DNA of 64,000 bases from Burkholderia sp. WP9 (GTDB taxonomy: Bacteria; Pseudomonadota; Gammaproteobacteria; Burkholderiales; Burkholderiaceae), in the NCBI RefSeq assembly GCF_900104795.1, contig NZ_FNTG01000001.1, positions 2,294,001 to 2,358,000 of the forward strand. Direction: 5' to 3'. Position numbers and translations under genes: made by a program. Position 1 is the stretch's first letter. The number at the start of each line of letters is the position of its first letter. Of the stretch, positions 35,301 through 44,725 are shown one piece after another. The notes under the pieces are model-generated. The model was not told the origin of the DNA. It did no database searches and saw only the letters and a list, made by a program, of their open reading frames with translations.

Positions 35301-35682
35301 CTGACCACCCGATGGATGCCGCTGGGTTCGTCCTGTCCATCGCGTTCACGCTTATAAAAAAGCCACAGCCGCAGCGGGCGAAGAACGCGCCGCGCGGTTT
35401 TGATCCTCAATGAGCGACGGCCGGATTCCGGTGTGGTCGAGCGGTGTCAACGACAAACTGACGGGTTGAGCATACACCCGCCATATTGGTTGAAAACACT
35501 CATTTGGGCTGTACGGCGCGCGCTCGGAGTTATCAACAGAATCTGTTCGCAAATCTGTGCATAACTAACCGGCAAAAACTGCAAGCTATTGATGTGACTG
35601 CCATTTTTACCGCGACGTCGAAGTTGGGCAACGCTGCCCGCGAGCGCGCTCACCCTCGCTTCATGCACGCCTCATTCGCGCC
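35301..35682. other. Intergenic stretch with two DnaA-box-like sites
   Basis: No gene is seen. TTATCAACA (35530-35538) and TGTGCATAA (35556-35564, inverse TTATGCACA, a match to TTATNCACA) face each other 17 bp apart. They may be DnaA-binding boxes; one pair alone may arise by chance. Confidence 0.45.
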
Positions 35683-37110
35683 TCATTCACGCACCGTGCC
35701 ACGCGCCGCATCCTCATCGCCGCGCGCATGTCGTGCTTCCTCACGCCATTGCTGGCGCGAGCGAACCATTCGGCGCAGCGCAAGGCGCGCCATCTTGACC
35801 CAGCCCGAGGGCCGCGGATCGGCCAGCATGCTGAGGGCGCGCGCATAGTCGAGCGTGAGCCCTGGCGTCCATGCCATCGTTGCGGCTCGCTTGCGCACTT
35901 GCGCCGCGACCCACAGCTCGGGTGTCGCGATCACGCGCAGAAACGGCCGCCATCCGCCGAGACCACCCCACACGCGCGCCGATGCCCCTTCGATCGCGGC
36001 CTCCAGTGCGCGCGAGACCGTGCTCGAACAGTTGCGGTGCGTGAGGTTGTATGTGGTGTCCTGTCGATACGTGTCCCAGAAGCGGCGCAGCCGGACCGGA
36101 TCGTAGTTGCGGATCCGCACCTGCACCGTCGAAGGACACCACGCTTTCGACTCGGTCGCGTAATCGGGCTGGAAGAGACCCGGCACGTCGTTCTCGCGCG
36201 TGGCGCGTAAAAGCCGCGCGAAGTCGTCGGGCGAGCGATCGATCTCGACACCTGGATAAAGGCTGATGTAGATGCCCTCGGGCGATTCGAGCGCGGCATG
36301 GCCGGTCGATATCACGCCATTGCGATCCACCGCCGCGATATAACGGTCGACGATCGGCTGCCGCCGCGCCTCGCCTTTGGCCGACCCGACCGGCGTCCAC
36401 ACATGCACGGTCAATGCGGCTTCGTCGGCGGCGGGCGGGCCGTCCCATTCGTGGGCGATCACACGGCTGGCAGCGAGTTCGCTCGCGGCAGCGATGCCGG
36501 CATCCGCCGCGGAATCTTTCGCGGCGAGCCCGGGGCTCGCGGCGGCAGCAGGATTCGAAGCGAGCCGCCGCACCCGCGTGCTCAGCAGGAGCATGTTCCA
36601 GCCGCCAAAGATCAGGCCGAGACCGAGACAGTAAGGCACCGTGCCGACGTAGTGAGTCGGATAAGGTTGATAGAAGAAAATCGCCAGCGCGATTTCGACG
36701 CCACCGCCGATCATCGCGAGCCGCCACGTGCGATAGCGGACCACGTTGGCCGAGACGATCTGCAGCAGTCCATCGGCGAAAAAGAGCGTGCCGAAGATCA
36801 TCGACAGAATGAAGTTGCCGTGCTCGTGGCCAACCAGAATCAACGCCGCCGCAGTGGCGAATGCAATGCCTTTCACATAGCGCAGCGTGCGTTGCCCGCC
36901 CATGCCGGTCCAGGCGACGGCCAGCGTGGCGAGACCTTCCAGCAACAGGAGTAACGCGAACGGTGTGATCGGAAAGTAAAGCGCGCTATCGAGCGCGTCG
37001 ATGAACACGAAAACGCCGAGCAGCACACTGATGCAGCCGATGAGCCGCAGCGACCGCCAGCGTGTGCGCAGGTAATCGACTCCCAGCAGAATCATGACGA
37101 GACGAACCAT
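35683..37110 (-). CDS. HdeD-like membrane protein fused to a possible permuted cysteine peptidase
   Basis: The 475-residue protein has a N-terminal region (residues 1-185) with six hydrophobic helices like HdeD/DUF308 acid-resistance proteins. After a 40-residue linker comes a soluble domain, residues 225-400, with VISTGHAALESPEGIYISLY (His271) and NLTHRNCSSTVSRALEAAIE (Cys361). A histidine preceding cysteine with this type of motif recalls permuted NlpC/P60-like peptidases. The order of membrane unit and enzyme is unusual. The enzymatic role is inference; the C-terminus is basic. Confidence 0.72.
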   Translation of the reverse strand: MVRLVMILLGVDYLRTRWRSLRLIGCISVLLGVFVFIDALDSALYFPITPFALLLLLEGLATLAVAWTGMGGQRTLRYVKGIAFATAAALILVGHEHGNFILSMIFGTLFFADGLLQIVSANVVRYRTWRLAMIGGGVEIALAIFFYQPYPTHYVGTVPYCLGLGLIFGGWNMLLLSTRVRRLASNPAAAASPGLAAKDSAADAGIAAASELAASRVIAHEWDGPPAADEAALTVHVWTPVGSAKGEARRQPIVDRYIAAVDRNGVISTGHAALESPEGIYISLYPGVEIDRSPDDFARLLRATRENDVPGLFQPDYATESKAWCPSTVQVRIRNYDPVRLRRFWDTYRQDTTYNLTHRNCSSTVSRALEAAIEGASARVWGGLGGWRPFLRVIATPELWVAAQVRKRAATMAWTPGLTLDYARALSMLADPRPSGWVKMARLALRRMVRSRQQWREEARHARGDEDAARGTVRE

Positions 37111-37260
37111 CGCAAGCCCTCCGTGACTGACGCGCGCTGCTGCCGATCGCCATCTTATACACGTTCACGGATCGGGCGCACAATGCTTCGCCACGACGAG
37201 GCTGCCACACGCACGCGGCGCGCCCTATTCAGACACGCCGGCGTGCCGGCAAGTGAAACC

Positions 37261-38193
37261 TTATGCAGCCGCGGCTTGCGGAACCGCTTCGCCCTGCTCG
37301 CCGCCCAACGCGTCGAGCAGATCGCACAGCATGCGGTCGAGTTCGGCGGTCATCAGCGTGAGGTCGGAGTCGAACCGTTCGTCGTCGTTTTGCGCGGTGG
37401 GATCGCTTGCTTCTTTCAGCACGTCGAGCGGCGCAATGCGCTTGATCGTGAGCGACGGCGTCAACACGAACGACACACGATCGTTCCACGTCATGGCAAG
37501 CCGCATGCATTGCTTGCCGGCTTCGATATGACGGCGCATATCTTCGGCATCCAAAGTATGTCCCACGTAGCGTACGGTCGCGTTGCCTTCCGCCGGCGAA
37601 CGCAGCTCGGTGTCCTGGTCGAGCGTGAAGCCCGCGGGACCTTCGCCTGAAAGCAGCCATTCGGTCATGGCCGCGACCGGCGAATGCGTGACGCGTACTG
37701 TGCCGAGCGGCAATTGATCGATCGACTTCACCAGCAGGCCGCGCACTTCGTCGGCAACCGCTTGCGAGCCGGCGTCGATCACGAGCCAACCGTTCTTGCA
37801 ATCGATCCACACGCGCGTATCGCGACGAATGCTGAAGGCGCGCGGCAGCAGTTCGTCGGTGACCTGCTCCTTGAGTTCGCGCATCTGTTTGCGGCCCGGT
37901 TTGAAGCCTTGCTGTTCCTCGAGTTCGAGCGCGCGCGCCTTGGTCACTTGCGTGACGACCGAAGCCGGCAGCAGTTTCTTCTCGGCGCGAAACACCAGCA
38001 GCATCTGGCCATTGAGCGCGTACACCAGCGAGTCGTTAGCGTCGCTCTCGCGCGGCGGTGCCCAGCCGTGGCTTTGCATCTCGACGCTGTTGCCGGGCGC
38101 GAACGCATGCGGCGCGAGCCACTTCTGCATCTGTTCTGGGGTGACGGACCACGGAGCGGGAAGACGGTGAAGCTGAAGGTTTTTGAACCACAT
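37261..38193 (-). CDS. rdgC: Recombination-associated protein RdgC
   Basis: The 310-residue protein begins [20 protein letters not shown] and contains [18 protein letters not shown], the [15 protein letters not shown] segment and [20 protein letters not shown], the hallmarks of RdgC. It forms a ring around DNA and limits RecA filament activity. Length is typical. It is monocistronic with a 215-bp upstream space. Confidence 0.96.
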   Translation of the reverse strand: MWFKNLQLHRLPAPWSVTPEQMQKWLAPHAFAPGNSVEMQSHGWAPPRESDANDSLVYALNGQMLLVFRAEKKLLPASVVTQVTKARALELEEQQGFKPGRKQMRELKEQVTDELLPRAFSIRRDTRVWIDCKNGWLVIDAGSQAVADEVRGLLVKSIDQLPLGTVRVTHSPVAAMTEWLLSGEGPAGFTLDQDTELRSPAEGNATVRYVGHTLDAEDMRRHIEAGKQCMRLAMTWNDRVSFVLTPSLTIKRIAPLDVLKEASDPTAQNDDERFDSDLTLMTAELDRMLCDLLDALGGEQGEAVPQAAAA

Positions 38194-38408
38194 GGGCAGA
38201 GTCGTGTACGGGCAAAGCGCACCATTCTATCTGACGATAGACATCGCGCGGCCGGCCGAACTGACTCGCTGCGTCAGCCAAACGCTCATACAACGGCGGT
38301 CATTTTCAAAAATGGATAGACAATCCTTTAAGCGACAGACCAATTATCAAACACGACCATTGGCCAGAGAATGCGCTTCATCCACTTCAACTCTCTCTGG
38401 AGCGCACC

Positions 38409-38957
38409 ATGTCCGCATCGCCGATGTCCCGAATCGCCCGTCATCTGTTGGTTGTCGCGAGCCTCGCGGGCGCGCTGAGCGCCCATGCCGCGAGCGACGC
38501 CGACCTGCCCGCGCCGCACCACCTCGCTGTCGCATCGAACTCGGCGCAATCCGCCGCGATCGTGCAAAGCGCACGCCGCTACGCCGCTTTCTGGAACACC
38601 GGCGACGAGGCCTACGCGAAACTCGCGCTGTCGCCGGCCTTCGTGGACCGCACCTTGCCGGACGGCCGCCCGCAAGGTCCTGATGGTCCGCTGCAGGCAT
38701 CGAAGGGTTTTCGTGCGGCGGTGCCCGATCTCCACGCGGAGATCGACGATCTCGTCGTGGCGGGCGACCGGGCCTCGGTTCATCTGCATTTCTACGGACA
38801 CTTCACCGGACAGTTCCAGAACCTCAAAGGCAACGGCCAGACCATCGACTTCCAGGCCTTCGATCTGTATCGCGTGAAGGACGGCCGCATCGTCGAAAAC
38901 TGGCACCTTGAAGACAATCTGACGCTGCTCAAGCAACTCGGCGCCATCAAGCCGTAG
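38409..38957 (+). CDS. Exported SnoaL-like (nuclear transport factor 2 fold) protein
   Basis: The 182-residue protein has a signal peptide (ARHLLVVASLAGALSAHAAS) and a SnoaL-like domain: RRYAAFWNTGDEAYAKLALS, LHAEIDDLVVAGDRASVHLH and FDLYRVKDGRIVENWHLED. These NTF2-fold proteins act as cyclases, isomerases or binding proteins; the substrate is unknown. The Sec signal places it in the periplasm. Confidence 0.85.
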   Translation: MSASPMSRIARHLLVVASLAGALSAHAASDADLPAPHHLAVASNSAQSAAIVQSARRYAAFWNTGDEAYAKLALSPAFVDRTLPDGRPQGPDGPLQASKGFRAAVPDLHAEIDDLVVAGDRASVHLHFYGHFTGQFQNLKGNGQTIDFQAFDLYRVKDGRIVENWHLEDNLTLLKQLGAIKP

Positions 38958-39044
38958 TGGTTTTGCCGAATCCGTTTGGGAGCGCGCTTCAGCTTCAAAT
39001 CACCTAGACTTTTTGAGAAGCGCGCGACCTAGACGGAGGCGGCC

Positions 39045-39365
39045 ATGGCCGATGAAACCGCACCCTGGCAAATGGTGGAATACGAGGGTTTTGAGATTCA
39101 CGTGGCGCCTCGTCCGAAAAACCCGCCCAGCGAGGGGCACGCGCCGGCCGCAGCGGATAACCGCTATACGTACGTCGGCTATGTTTGCCATCCTGGCGCG
39201 GACCCGACCATCCCAGGGCATGCGGTGCCGTTTCACGCCGACGGCGAAGAGAGCTTCGCGGGCGAGGACGAGGCGTTGTACGAAGGTGTGCACGTGGGAC
39301 GCAGCATTGTGGAAGGCACGCATCCAGACCTGACCGTGTTGCCACTGGTGACTGGCGGCGTGTGA
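39045..39365 (+). CDS. Hypothetical protein (106 aa)
   Basis: The product starts MADETAPWQMVEYEGFEIHV and has VGYVCHPGADPTIPGHAVPF and GVHVGRSIVEGTHPDLTVLP. It is small, acidic and soluble with beta character. I recognise no family. GACGGAGG lies before the ATG, which supports translation. Confidence 0.65.
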   Translation: MADETAPWQMVEYEGFEIHVAPRPKNPPSEGHAPAAADNRYTYVGYVCHPGADPTIPGHAVPFHADGEESFAGEDEALYEGVHVGRSIVEGTHPDLTVLPLVTGGV

Positions 39366-39457
39366 ATCTGGCGCGGTTCAGCGTGACGTTGGTGCGCCCG
39401 GCGAATCCTGCATCGTGCAACGGCACAGCGCCAGTGCGCGTGAACCTGGCGCGCGCT

Positions 39458-40708
39458 TCAGCGCAACGCCTGCACGTCCTGTGAATCCTGTTGCGCCGAA
39501 AGCCGCAACGCCAGTTCCAGCATGCGCTGGTTGGCGCTGGCCGGCGTGAACGTTTCGACCTTTTGCTGCGCTGCTTGCACGAGCGTGCGGCGCAATTCCG
39601 TGTCGGTCAGCAGACGTTCGATTGCGCGCGCCATCGCGTCCACGTCGCCGACCGGCACCAGCAGGCCGGCCTTGCCGCCTTCCAGTAAATCCCTTGGCCC
39701 AGTCGGACAATCCGCCGACAGCACCGGCGTGCCGAGCGCCATGGCCTCGCCGAGCACCATGCCGAAACCCTCGTAACGACTGCTCAACACCAGCAGTTCC
39801 GCCTGCCGGATATAAGGCGCTGGATTCGCGCAGAAACCCAGAAAATGCACCGCTGTACCGATCCCGAGTTCGTCGGCGAACTGCTCCAGTTCGCGCCGGT
39901 CGCGCCCCTCGCCGATCAGAACGAGCGCCGCCTTGCAACGGCCACGCTCGCGCACCTGAGCGTAGGCTCTGAGCAGCGTCTTGTGGTCCTTCTGCCCTTC
40001 GTCCAGACGCGCCACCGAAACGATGAACGAGTCGGCCGGGCGTTCGATCGGCGCGCGCGCCGCGCGCCGCAGTGCATCGACGTCGATCACGTTCGGCAAT
40101 TCGACGATATCCAGCGCGGTTGCCGAGAAGAGTTCCTGCGCCTCGCGCAACATGGCGGGCGTCAGCACGGCGATTGCCGAGTAACGTGAATAATGCTTGA
40201 CCCGCCGGGCGATGTAGCGCGCGCTCTTGCTGCCGAGCCGCGCCGCCAGGCTGAAATGGCTCACGCCGAACCACGGCACATGGCCGCTTCCCGCCACGTG
40301 GCGCAGCGAGAAATCGAAATCGCAGATCAGATCGTGCTGCCTGGCGAGACGCCGCATGCGCAGCGCAGCCAGCGGCCGGATCGCGCCATAGGTCAGCAGC
40401 TTGTGCAATAACTTCTCGCCCTTGCCCAGCTTGCGCTTTCGGGCCTCCTGATGAAGCGAGTACATCCACTTCGATGAGGCGAGCACATGGACGGGCACGT
40501 CGTCGGGGATCGACTGCGCGCGCCAGAACAACAGGTCGTCGGTCGGATACGCCACCGAGAGGCTCGGCGCGAACAGCCGCCGGTCGAGCGTCTTGAGCCA
40601 CGACAGAAGCGCGGTCTCGGTGCCGCCTTTACCGAAATCGTTGATATGGAACAGGATACGCAGCGGCGTGCGGTCAGCTTCGGTAGCGTGCGGGTTTGCG
40701 TTGGTCAC
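39458..40708 (-). CDS. Glycosyltransferase family 4 (lipopolysaccharide core/O-antigen)
   Basis: The 416-residue protein has the GT-B fold: a N-terminal acceptor domain (ILFHINDFGKGGTETALLSW) and a C-terminal nucleotide-sugar domain with VARLDEGQKDHKTLLRAYAQ, LIGEGRDRRELEQFA and SSRYEGFGMVLGEAMALGTP (the EX7E-type motif). It transfers a sugar in the cytosol. It is last of the leftward LPS group, six bases after the ligase gene. The sugar is not readable. Confidence 0.9.
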   Translation of the reverse strand: MTNANPHATEADRTPLRILFHINDFGKGGTETALLSWLKTLDRRLFAPSLSVAYPTDDLLFWRAQSIPDDVPVHVLASSKWMYSLHQEARKRKLGKGEKLLHKLLTYGAIRPLAALRMRRLARQHDLICDFDFSLRHVAGSGHVPWFGVSHFSLAARLGSKSARYIARRVKHYSRYSAIAVLTPAMLREAQELFSATALDIVELPNVIDVDALRRAARAPIERPADSFIVSVARLDEGQKDHKTLLRAYAQVRERGRCKAALVLIGEGRDRRELEQFADELGIGTAVHFLGFCANPAPYIRQAELLVLSSRYEGFGMVLGEAMALGTPVLSADCPTGPRDLLEGGKAGLLVPVGDVDAMARAIERLLTDTELRRTLVQAAQQKVETFTPASANQRMLELALRLSAQQDSQDVQALR

Positions 40709-40713
40709 CTTGG

Positions 40714-42060
40714 TTATTCGCCCAGCTTGGCTGTTGGCGCTTCACGCCGCTGTTCACTGCGTACTGCCGTGACCTTGCCGCGTACAGTGTCGAGCGACGC
40801 TTCGCCGGAAGCGCCGACTTGCTCCGCACAACCCAGCAGCAGGCCCGCAAACGCCCAGAATGCGAGCATGGTGGTCTGCCACATGAAATCGTCGGTGGTA
40901 TTTTTCGCGATCATGCCGGCCACCAGCGCGACGCCCGCTGCGCACAACCAGGGCTCGACCCGCCGAAGCCGCCAGAAGCGCGCGACGAGGCACAGCAACA
41001 ACGCCGTCTGCAGCGCGACGCCGATGAAGCCCGTCTGCAACCACGTGTTGATGAACAGGTTGTGCGCGTGAGTCAGCGCCTGCGGTTCGACCGCCAGCAA
41101 ACTGGCGGGCATTTCGCCACGATAGACGATCCCCGGCAACGGCTTGCCGAAGCCCACTCCGACCCACCTATGGCGCTCGGCTTCGCTGACATAAAACGCC
41201 CACAGCTTCGGACGCGTGTCAGCCGATACCGTGTCGCCGATCGCGGACAGCGAGCCGGGCACGTAGACCTGATGACCGTCGATCGCGACATCGCGCGACT
41301 GGCTGGCGGCGGGCGCGGTGCCGGCCGTGCGCAGACGGGAACTGAACTCGAGCGTGCCGACGCCGGCCGCGCCGACCACGGCGACGACCAGCACCGCCAG
41401 CAACAGGCGGCGCCGGTAGAGCGGAAACAACGCGACCAGAAGCGTCACGGCGGCCGCCGGCCAGAAGAATCGATTGAGGGTCGCCAGTCCGATGAACAGG
41501 CACAGCACGATGCCGCTCGCGCCGATCACGCGCCAACGCGGCTTCAGCAGGAAGCCGGCGAAGAGCGGCATGGCAAACACCGCGAGCGTGCTGGTATGGC
41601 CGACGCGATTATAGAAATGCAGCGGAAAAGTATTGGCGGTGGGCGGCTGCAGATGCCCCCAGTAGAGCGCGCTGATCACGGCGAGCACCACGCAGGCGCC
41701 CCAGTTGACGAGCACCACGGGCGCCGGCCGCCGCAGTTCGGTGCCGAACAGCCAGAAGCCCCAGAACGACACCAGCGGATAGAGCACCTCGTCGCACCAC
41801 GCGTGCAGGCTGATCATCGGATACATGGACCATGCGACCGAAGCGAGGCTCCAGCCGGCCCAACCCACGATGGGCAGCACCAGCGGCCACTTCAATAGCG
41901 ATGGCCGGTTCGCCGAACAGGCGGCCGCCACGACGCCGAGCGCCATCAGTGCGAGCGCATTGAAGACGAGCGCCGTCATGTGGCCGAACATCACCACGAA
42001 CAGAATCACGGGACAGGCAACCCATAACACGCGCTCCACTCGCGCAGCCGTGTGAGTCAT
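40714..42060 (-). CDS. waaL: O-antigen ligase-like membrane protein (WaaL family)
   Basis: The 448-residue protein has about eleven hydrophobic helices and a large periplasmic loop containing RHRWVGVGFGKPLPG and LTHAHNLFINTWLQTGFIGV, the H-x-x-x-x-N-type motif of the Wzy_C/O-antigen ligase family. It should join O-polysaccharide to lipid A core on the periplasmic face. ATG 42060 overlaps the GT9 stop by one base (TAATG). The longer frame upstream is an overlap artefact. Confidence 0.87.
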   Translation of the reverse strand: MTHTAARVERVLWVACPVILFVVMFGHMTALVFNALALMALGVVAAACSANRPSLLKWPLVLPIVGWAGWSLASVAWSMYPMISLHAWCDEVLYPLVSFWGFWLFGTELRRPAPVVLVNWGACVVLAVISALYWGHLQPPTANTFPLHFYNRVGHTSTLAVFAMPLFAGFLLKPRWRVIGASGIVLCLFIGLATLNRFFWPAAAVTLLVALFPLYRRRLLLAVLVVAVVGAAGVGTLEFSSRLRTAGTAPAASQSRDVAIDGHQVYVPGSLSAIGDTVSADTRPKLWAFYVSEAERHRWVGVGFGKPLPGIVYRGEMPASLLAVEPQALTHAHNLFINTWLQTGFIGVALQTALLLCLVARFWRLRRVEPWLCAAGVALVAGMIAKNTTDDFMWQTTMLAFWAFAGLLLGCAEQVGASGEASLDTVRGKVTAVRSEQRREAPTAKLGE

Positions 42061-43187
42061 TACACTTTCACCAGAACATTTTGCAATGCGTTGTACACCG
42101 ACTCGACCGACAGCCGGCCCATACACTCGGCATGGTCGCCGCGCCAGGCCACACAGGTCGTCTCGTTGCGATCACAGCGCCGCACCCATGCTACCTTGCG
42201 GCGGAATATAAAAGGCTGATCGCGGCAGGGCATCTCCGCGATCGTAATGGGCACGAACGGCACTTCGCGCCAGTAGCGCCCCGCGCCATGAATCGAAGCG
42301 TTGCCCGGGCCGAACAGCGCAAGCGTGGGCACCCCAATCAGACGCCCCAGATGCGCGACCCCGGTATCGGGACAAACCACGGCTTGCGCGCTGGCAAACA
42401 GATGCCACAACTCGCCGAGGCCAAGCCGCGCCGCCAGGTTGGGATGATGAGGGTCCGGGTCGATCGCGCGAATCAGCTCGGCTTCGCCGGGGCCGCCGGT
42501 CCAGACCGGCAGATAGCCAAGCGCTTCCACACGTTGCGCAAGCTCGCGCCAGCGCGTATTGGGCCAGCGTTTGACGCTGGTGCTCGCCCCCGGATGAAGC
42601 ACGACGTAAGGTTTCGCCAGTAGCGACGGCTCGGGTAACGCCGCATGCTGCGGCGCGGGCCAGTCGGCGGGCGCGTAAGCGCGCGGCGGCGGTCCGTCGA
42701 CCAGTTCCGCGGCGAGGTCGGCCCAGGCCGCCGGCGCCGCGGGATACGGCGCGCTCCGGTTGAGCGGCCAGTTCTTCCAGGCCGGCTCATCGCCCGAGTG
42801 TCCGACGATCCAGCGGCAGCCCGCGCCCAACGCGAGCCAGCTGTGACGATTGTCGCCGAGCACCATGCCGAGGTCGTAAGGTCCGGAAAGCAAAACGTCC
42901 CGCACCGACTTCGCATCACGCGGATCGAAGGGCAAGACCGTGACGTTGAAAGGCCGACCGGCATACAGCGGCACGATCGCCTTCGGACAGGTCAGTACGA
43001 TCTGCGCTTGCGGATATTGCGCGCGCAACTTGGCGAGCAGCGGCGTGAGCAGCAGCGTGTCGCCAAGCAACAAATGGTGTGCAATCAGAATGCTGCGCGG
43101 TTGCCGTGGCTCGCGGCGCAGTGGCTTGATCAACAGTCGCGGGATGGCCCGCGCAAAAATACGAAGACGCCCGGCAAGCCGACTCAT
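42060..43187 (-). CDS. Glycosyltransferase family 9 (ADP-heptose/LPS heptosyltransferase)
   Basis: The 374-residue protein has the GT9 features: HHLLLGDTLLLTPLLAKLRA in the N-terminal acceptor domain and VLHPGASTSVKRWPNTRWRE, then DTGVAHLGRLIGVPTLALFG in the ADP-heptose-binding domain. It adds heptose to the inner core in the cytosol. The start at ATG 43187 excludes a conserved-free extension. It is the first gene of the leftward GT9-ligase-GT4 group, with a TATAAT-like box 260 bp upstream. Confidence 0.9.
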   Translation of the reverse strand: MSRLAGRLRIFARAIPRLLIKPLRREPRQPRSILIAHHLLLGDTLLLTPLLAKLRAQYPQAQIVLTCPKAIVPLYAGRPFNVTVLPFDPRDAKSVRDVLLSGPYDLGMVLGDNRHSWLALGAGCRWIVGHSGDEPAWKNWPLNRSAPYPAAPAAWADLAAELVDGPPPRAYAPADWPAPQHAALPEPSLLAKPYVVLHPGASTSVKRWPNTRWRELAQRVEALGYLPVWTGGPGEAELIRAIDPDPHHPNLAARLGLGELWHLFASAQAVVCPDTGVAHLGRLIGVPTLALFGPGNASIHGAGRYWREVPFVPITIAEMPCRDQPFIFRRKVAWVRRCDRNETTCVAWRGDHAECMGRLSVESVYNALQNVLVKV

Positions 43188-43532
43188 AGGCTCATCGGCG
43201 CGTTGGTTCCCGCCGCGATCTTGCTGTGCGCCGATACCCGGCGCGAGGTCGCGTTCGCCATGCACAATCTCCAGCGGTATTCTTCCCGAAGGCCTCCAGT
43301 GCAGCGGCTACGGCCCCGTCACGACGGGCCGGCGCGGCTCGGGATGCGGCGCTTCTCGCCCGCCGCCTGTCCAGGCCGGCATGGAAAGCTCGATGAAATA
43401 AGTGGGTGTTCGGCCCGAATTGAGTTCGAGCGTTGAGAGTGAAAAATTATAACATGTGACCCTGCCGCGGAACGGCGCGAAACCGCGCCAGCAAGGCCGC
43501 CCGCTCCTTGTGCGACAAGGGTCCGGCGGCCC
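43188..43532. other. Intergenic space between two LPS glycosyltransferase genes
   Basis: No gene. On the minus strand TATAAT (inverse of 43446-43451) could be a -10 box for the GT9-ligase-GT4 genes, although no good -35 is seen. CCTTGT/ACAAGG (43511-43525 area) forms a short hairpin after the 43533 stop without a T-tract. Confidence 0.45.
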
Positions 43533-44609
43533 CTAACGCGTCGCGTCGAGTTGCTCGGCCAACCTCAGCAGCGCGTCCACGTGAGCGGCTACGCCTGGGT
43601 CGTAAAGCACTGCGTCGCGGGCCCGTTCCGACGGCGCGCGACGCGTGCCGTCGCGATGCGCGCCCACCGCCCGCTCGAGCGTGGCACGCAGATCCGCCAC
43701 GTCGTCCGGCGAAAAAATGAATTTCGCGTGAGGGGCAATCGCATCGCAGCAGCCAATAGTCGACGGGAAAATGACCGGGGTGCCGCACATCACCGATTCG
43801 ATACCGACCAGACCGAACGGCTCATACGTGGATGCGAGGATCGTGAAGTCCGCGGCCTGGTAACACTCGGCGAGCTCCTTCACATAGCCGATATAGCGCA
43901 GCCGCCCGGACGTACGCGCGGGCGGCCGTCCGGCCACGGCCACCACCACGGGCAGCGCCGTGTCGCGCAGCGCGGCTTCGATAAGCGGCAAACCCTTGCG
44001 CTCATGGCTGCTCGACGGAAACAGCAGGACGATCTCGTCGTCGGCAAAACCATATTTGCGACGCAGGGTGGCGCGCGTCGCGGCGTCGGTCGGCGCGAAA
44101 CGCGTGCCGTCCACGGGGGGGTACAGCACGCGGATTTTCGCCTCGTCCACGCCGTACAGTTCGCGCAGTTCATCGTGCATCAGTTGCGAATGCGCGACCA
44201 CGACCTTCGAGCGCTCGTACTGACGGCGCTCGAGCGCAATCTGCCAGCGGTCCGAACGCTTCTGCGCTCGCCCCGTCGCCCGTAAAAAACCGAGATGCGT
44301 GCCGCCGCAGATCGCCATATCGGACGAGTCGACGCGGTTGCAGCCGATCAGCACATCGACTTGCGCCGCGCGACGTGCGCCGCGCAGCCGCCATGAAAAC
44401 CAGCGGTCGCGCAACTTGCCCGGCAGAAACGACACGTTGATGCGGTGTGGCTCGACCATCGCGTATTCCGCCAGCGACGCATCGAAGCGACGCGCAAAGA
44501 AAGCCGGCTCGATGCCGCGCGCGGCAAGGCCGCGCACCAGGTCCATGGCGTAGCGCTCTAGGCCGCCGCTGTGCTGCAGCGCGTTACTGGAAAGTCCAAG
44601 TTTCTTCAT
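43533..44609 (-). CDS. Glycosyltransferase family 4 (LPS core)
   Basis: The 358-residue protein has N-terminal ALQHSGGLERYAMDLVRGLA and the C-terminal nucleotide-binding signature FPSSSHERKGLPLIEAALRD and STYEPFGLVGIESVMCGTPV. It resembles RfaG/WaaG-type glucosyltransferases. The start (MKKLGLSSNALQ) is obvious. It lies 116 bp downstream of msbA in the same direction. Confidence 0.9.
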   Translation of the reverse strand: MKKLGLSSNALQHSGGLERYAMDLVRGLAARGIEPAFFARRFDASLAEYAMVEPHRINVSFLPGKLRDRWFSWRLRGARRAAQVDVLIGCNRVDSSDMAICGGTHLGFLRATGRAQKRSDRWQIALERRQYERSKVVVAHSQLMHDELRELYGVDEAKIRVLYPPVDGTRFAPTDAATRATLRRKYGFADDEIVLLFPSSSHERKGLPLIEAALRDTALPVVVAVAGRPPARTSGRLRYIGYVKELAECYQAADFTILASTYEPFGLVGIESVMCGTPVIFPSTIGCCDAIAPHAKFIFSPDDVADLRATLERAVGAHRDGTRRAPSERARDAVLYDPGVAAHVDALLRLAEQLDATR

Positions 44610-44725
44610 TCAGCAGACAGCGCGAGCCAGCGCCTCGTCAAATGTTAAGGGGCAAGTCATGCGCGGTCCGCGCTGGCGAACCGCGTGAATGGAGACCCGA
44701 ATGGCCGATCGACGTGTCGCGCGCG

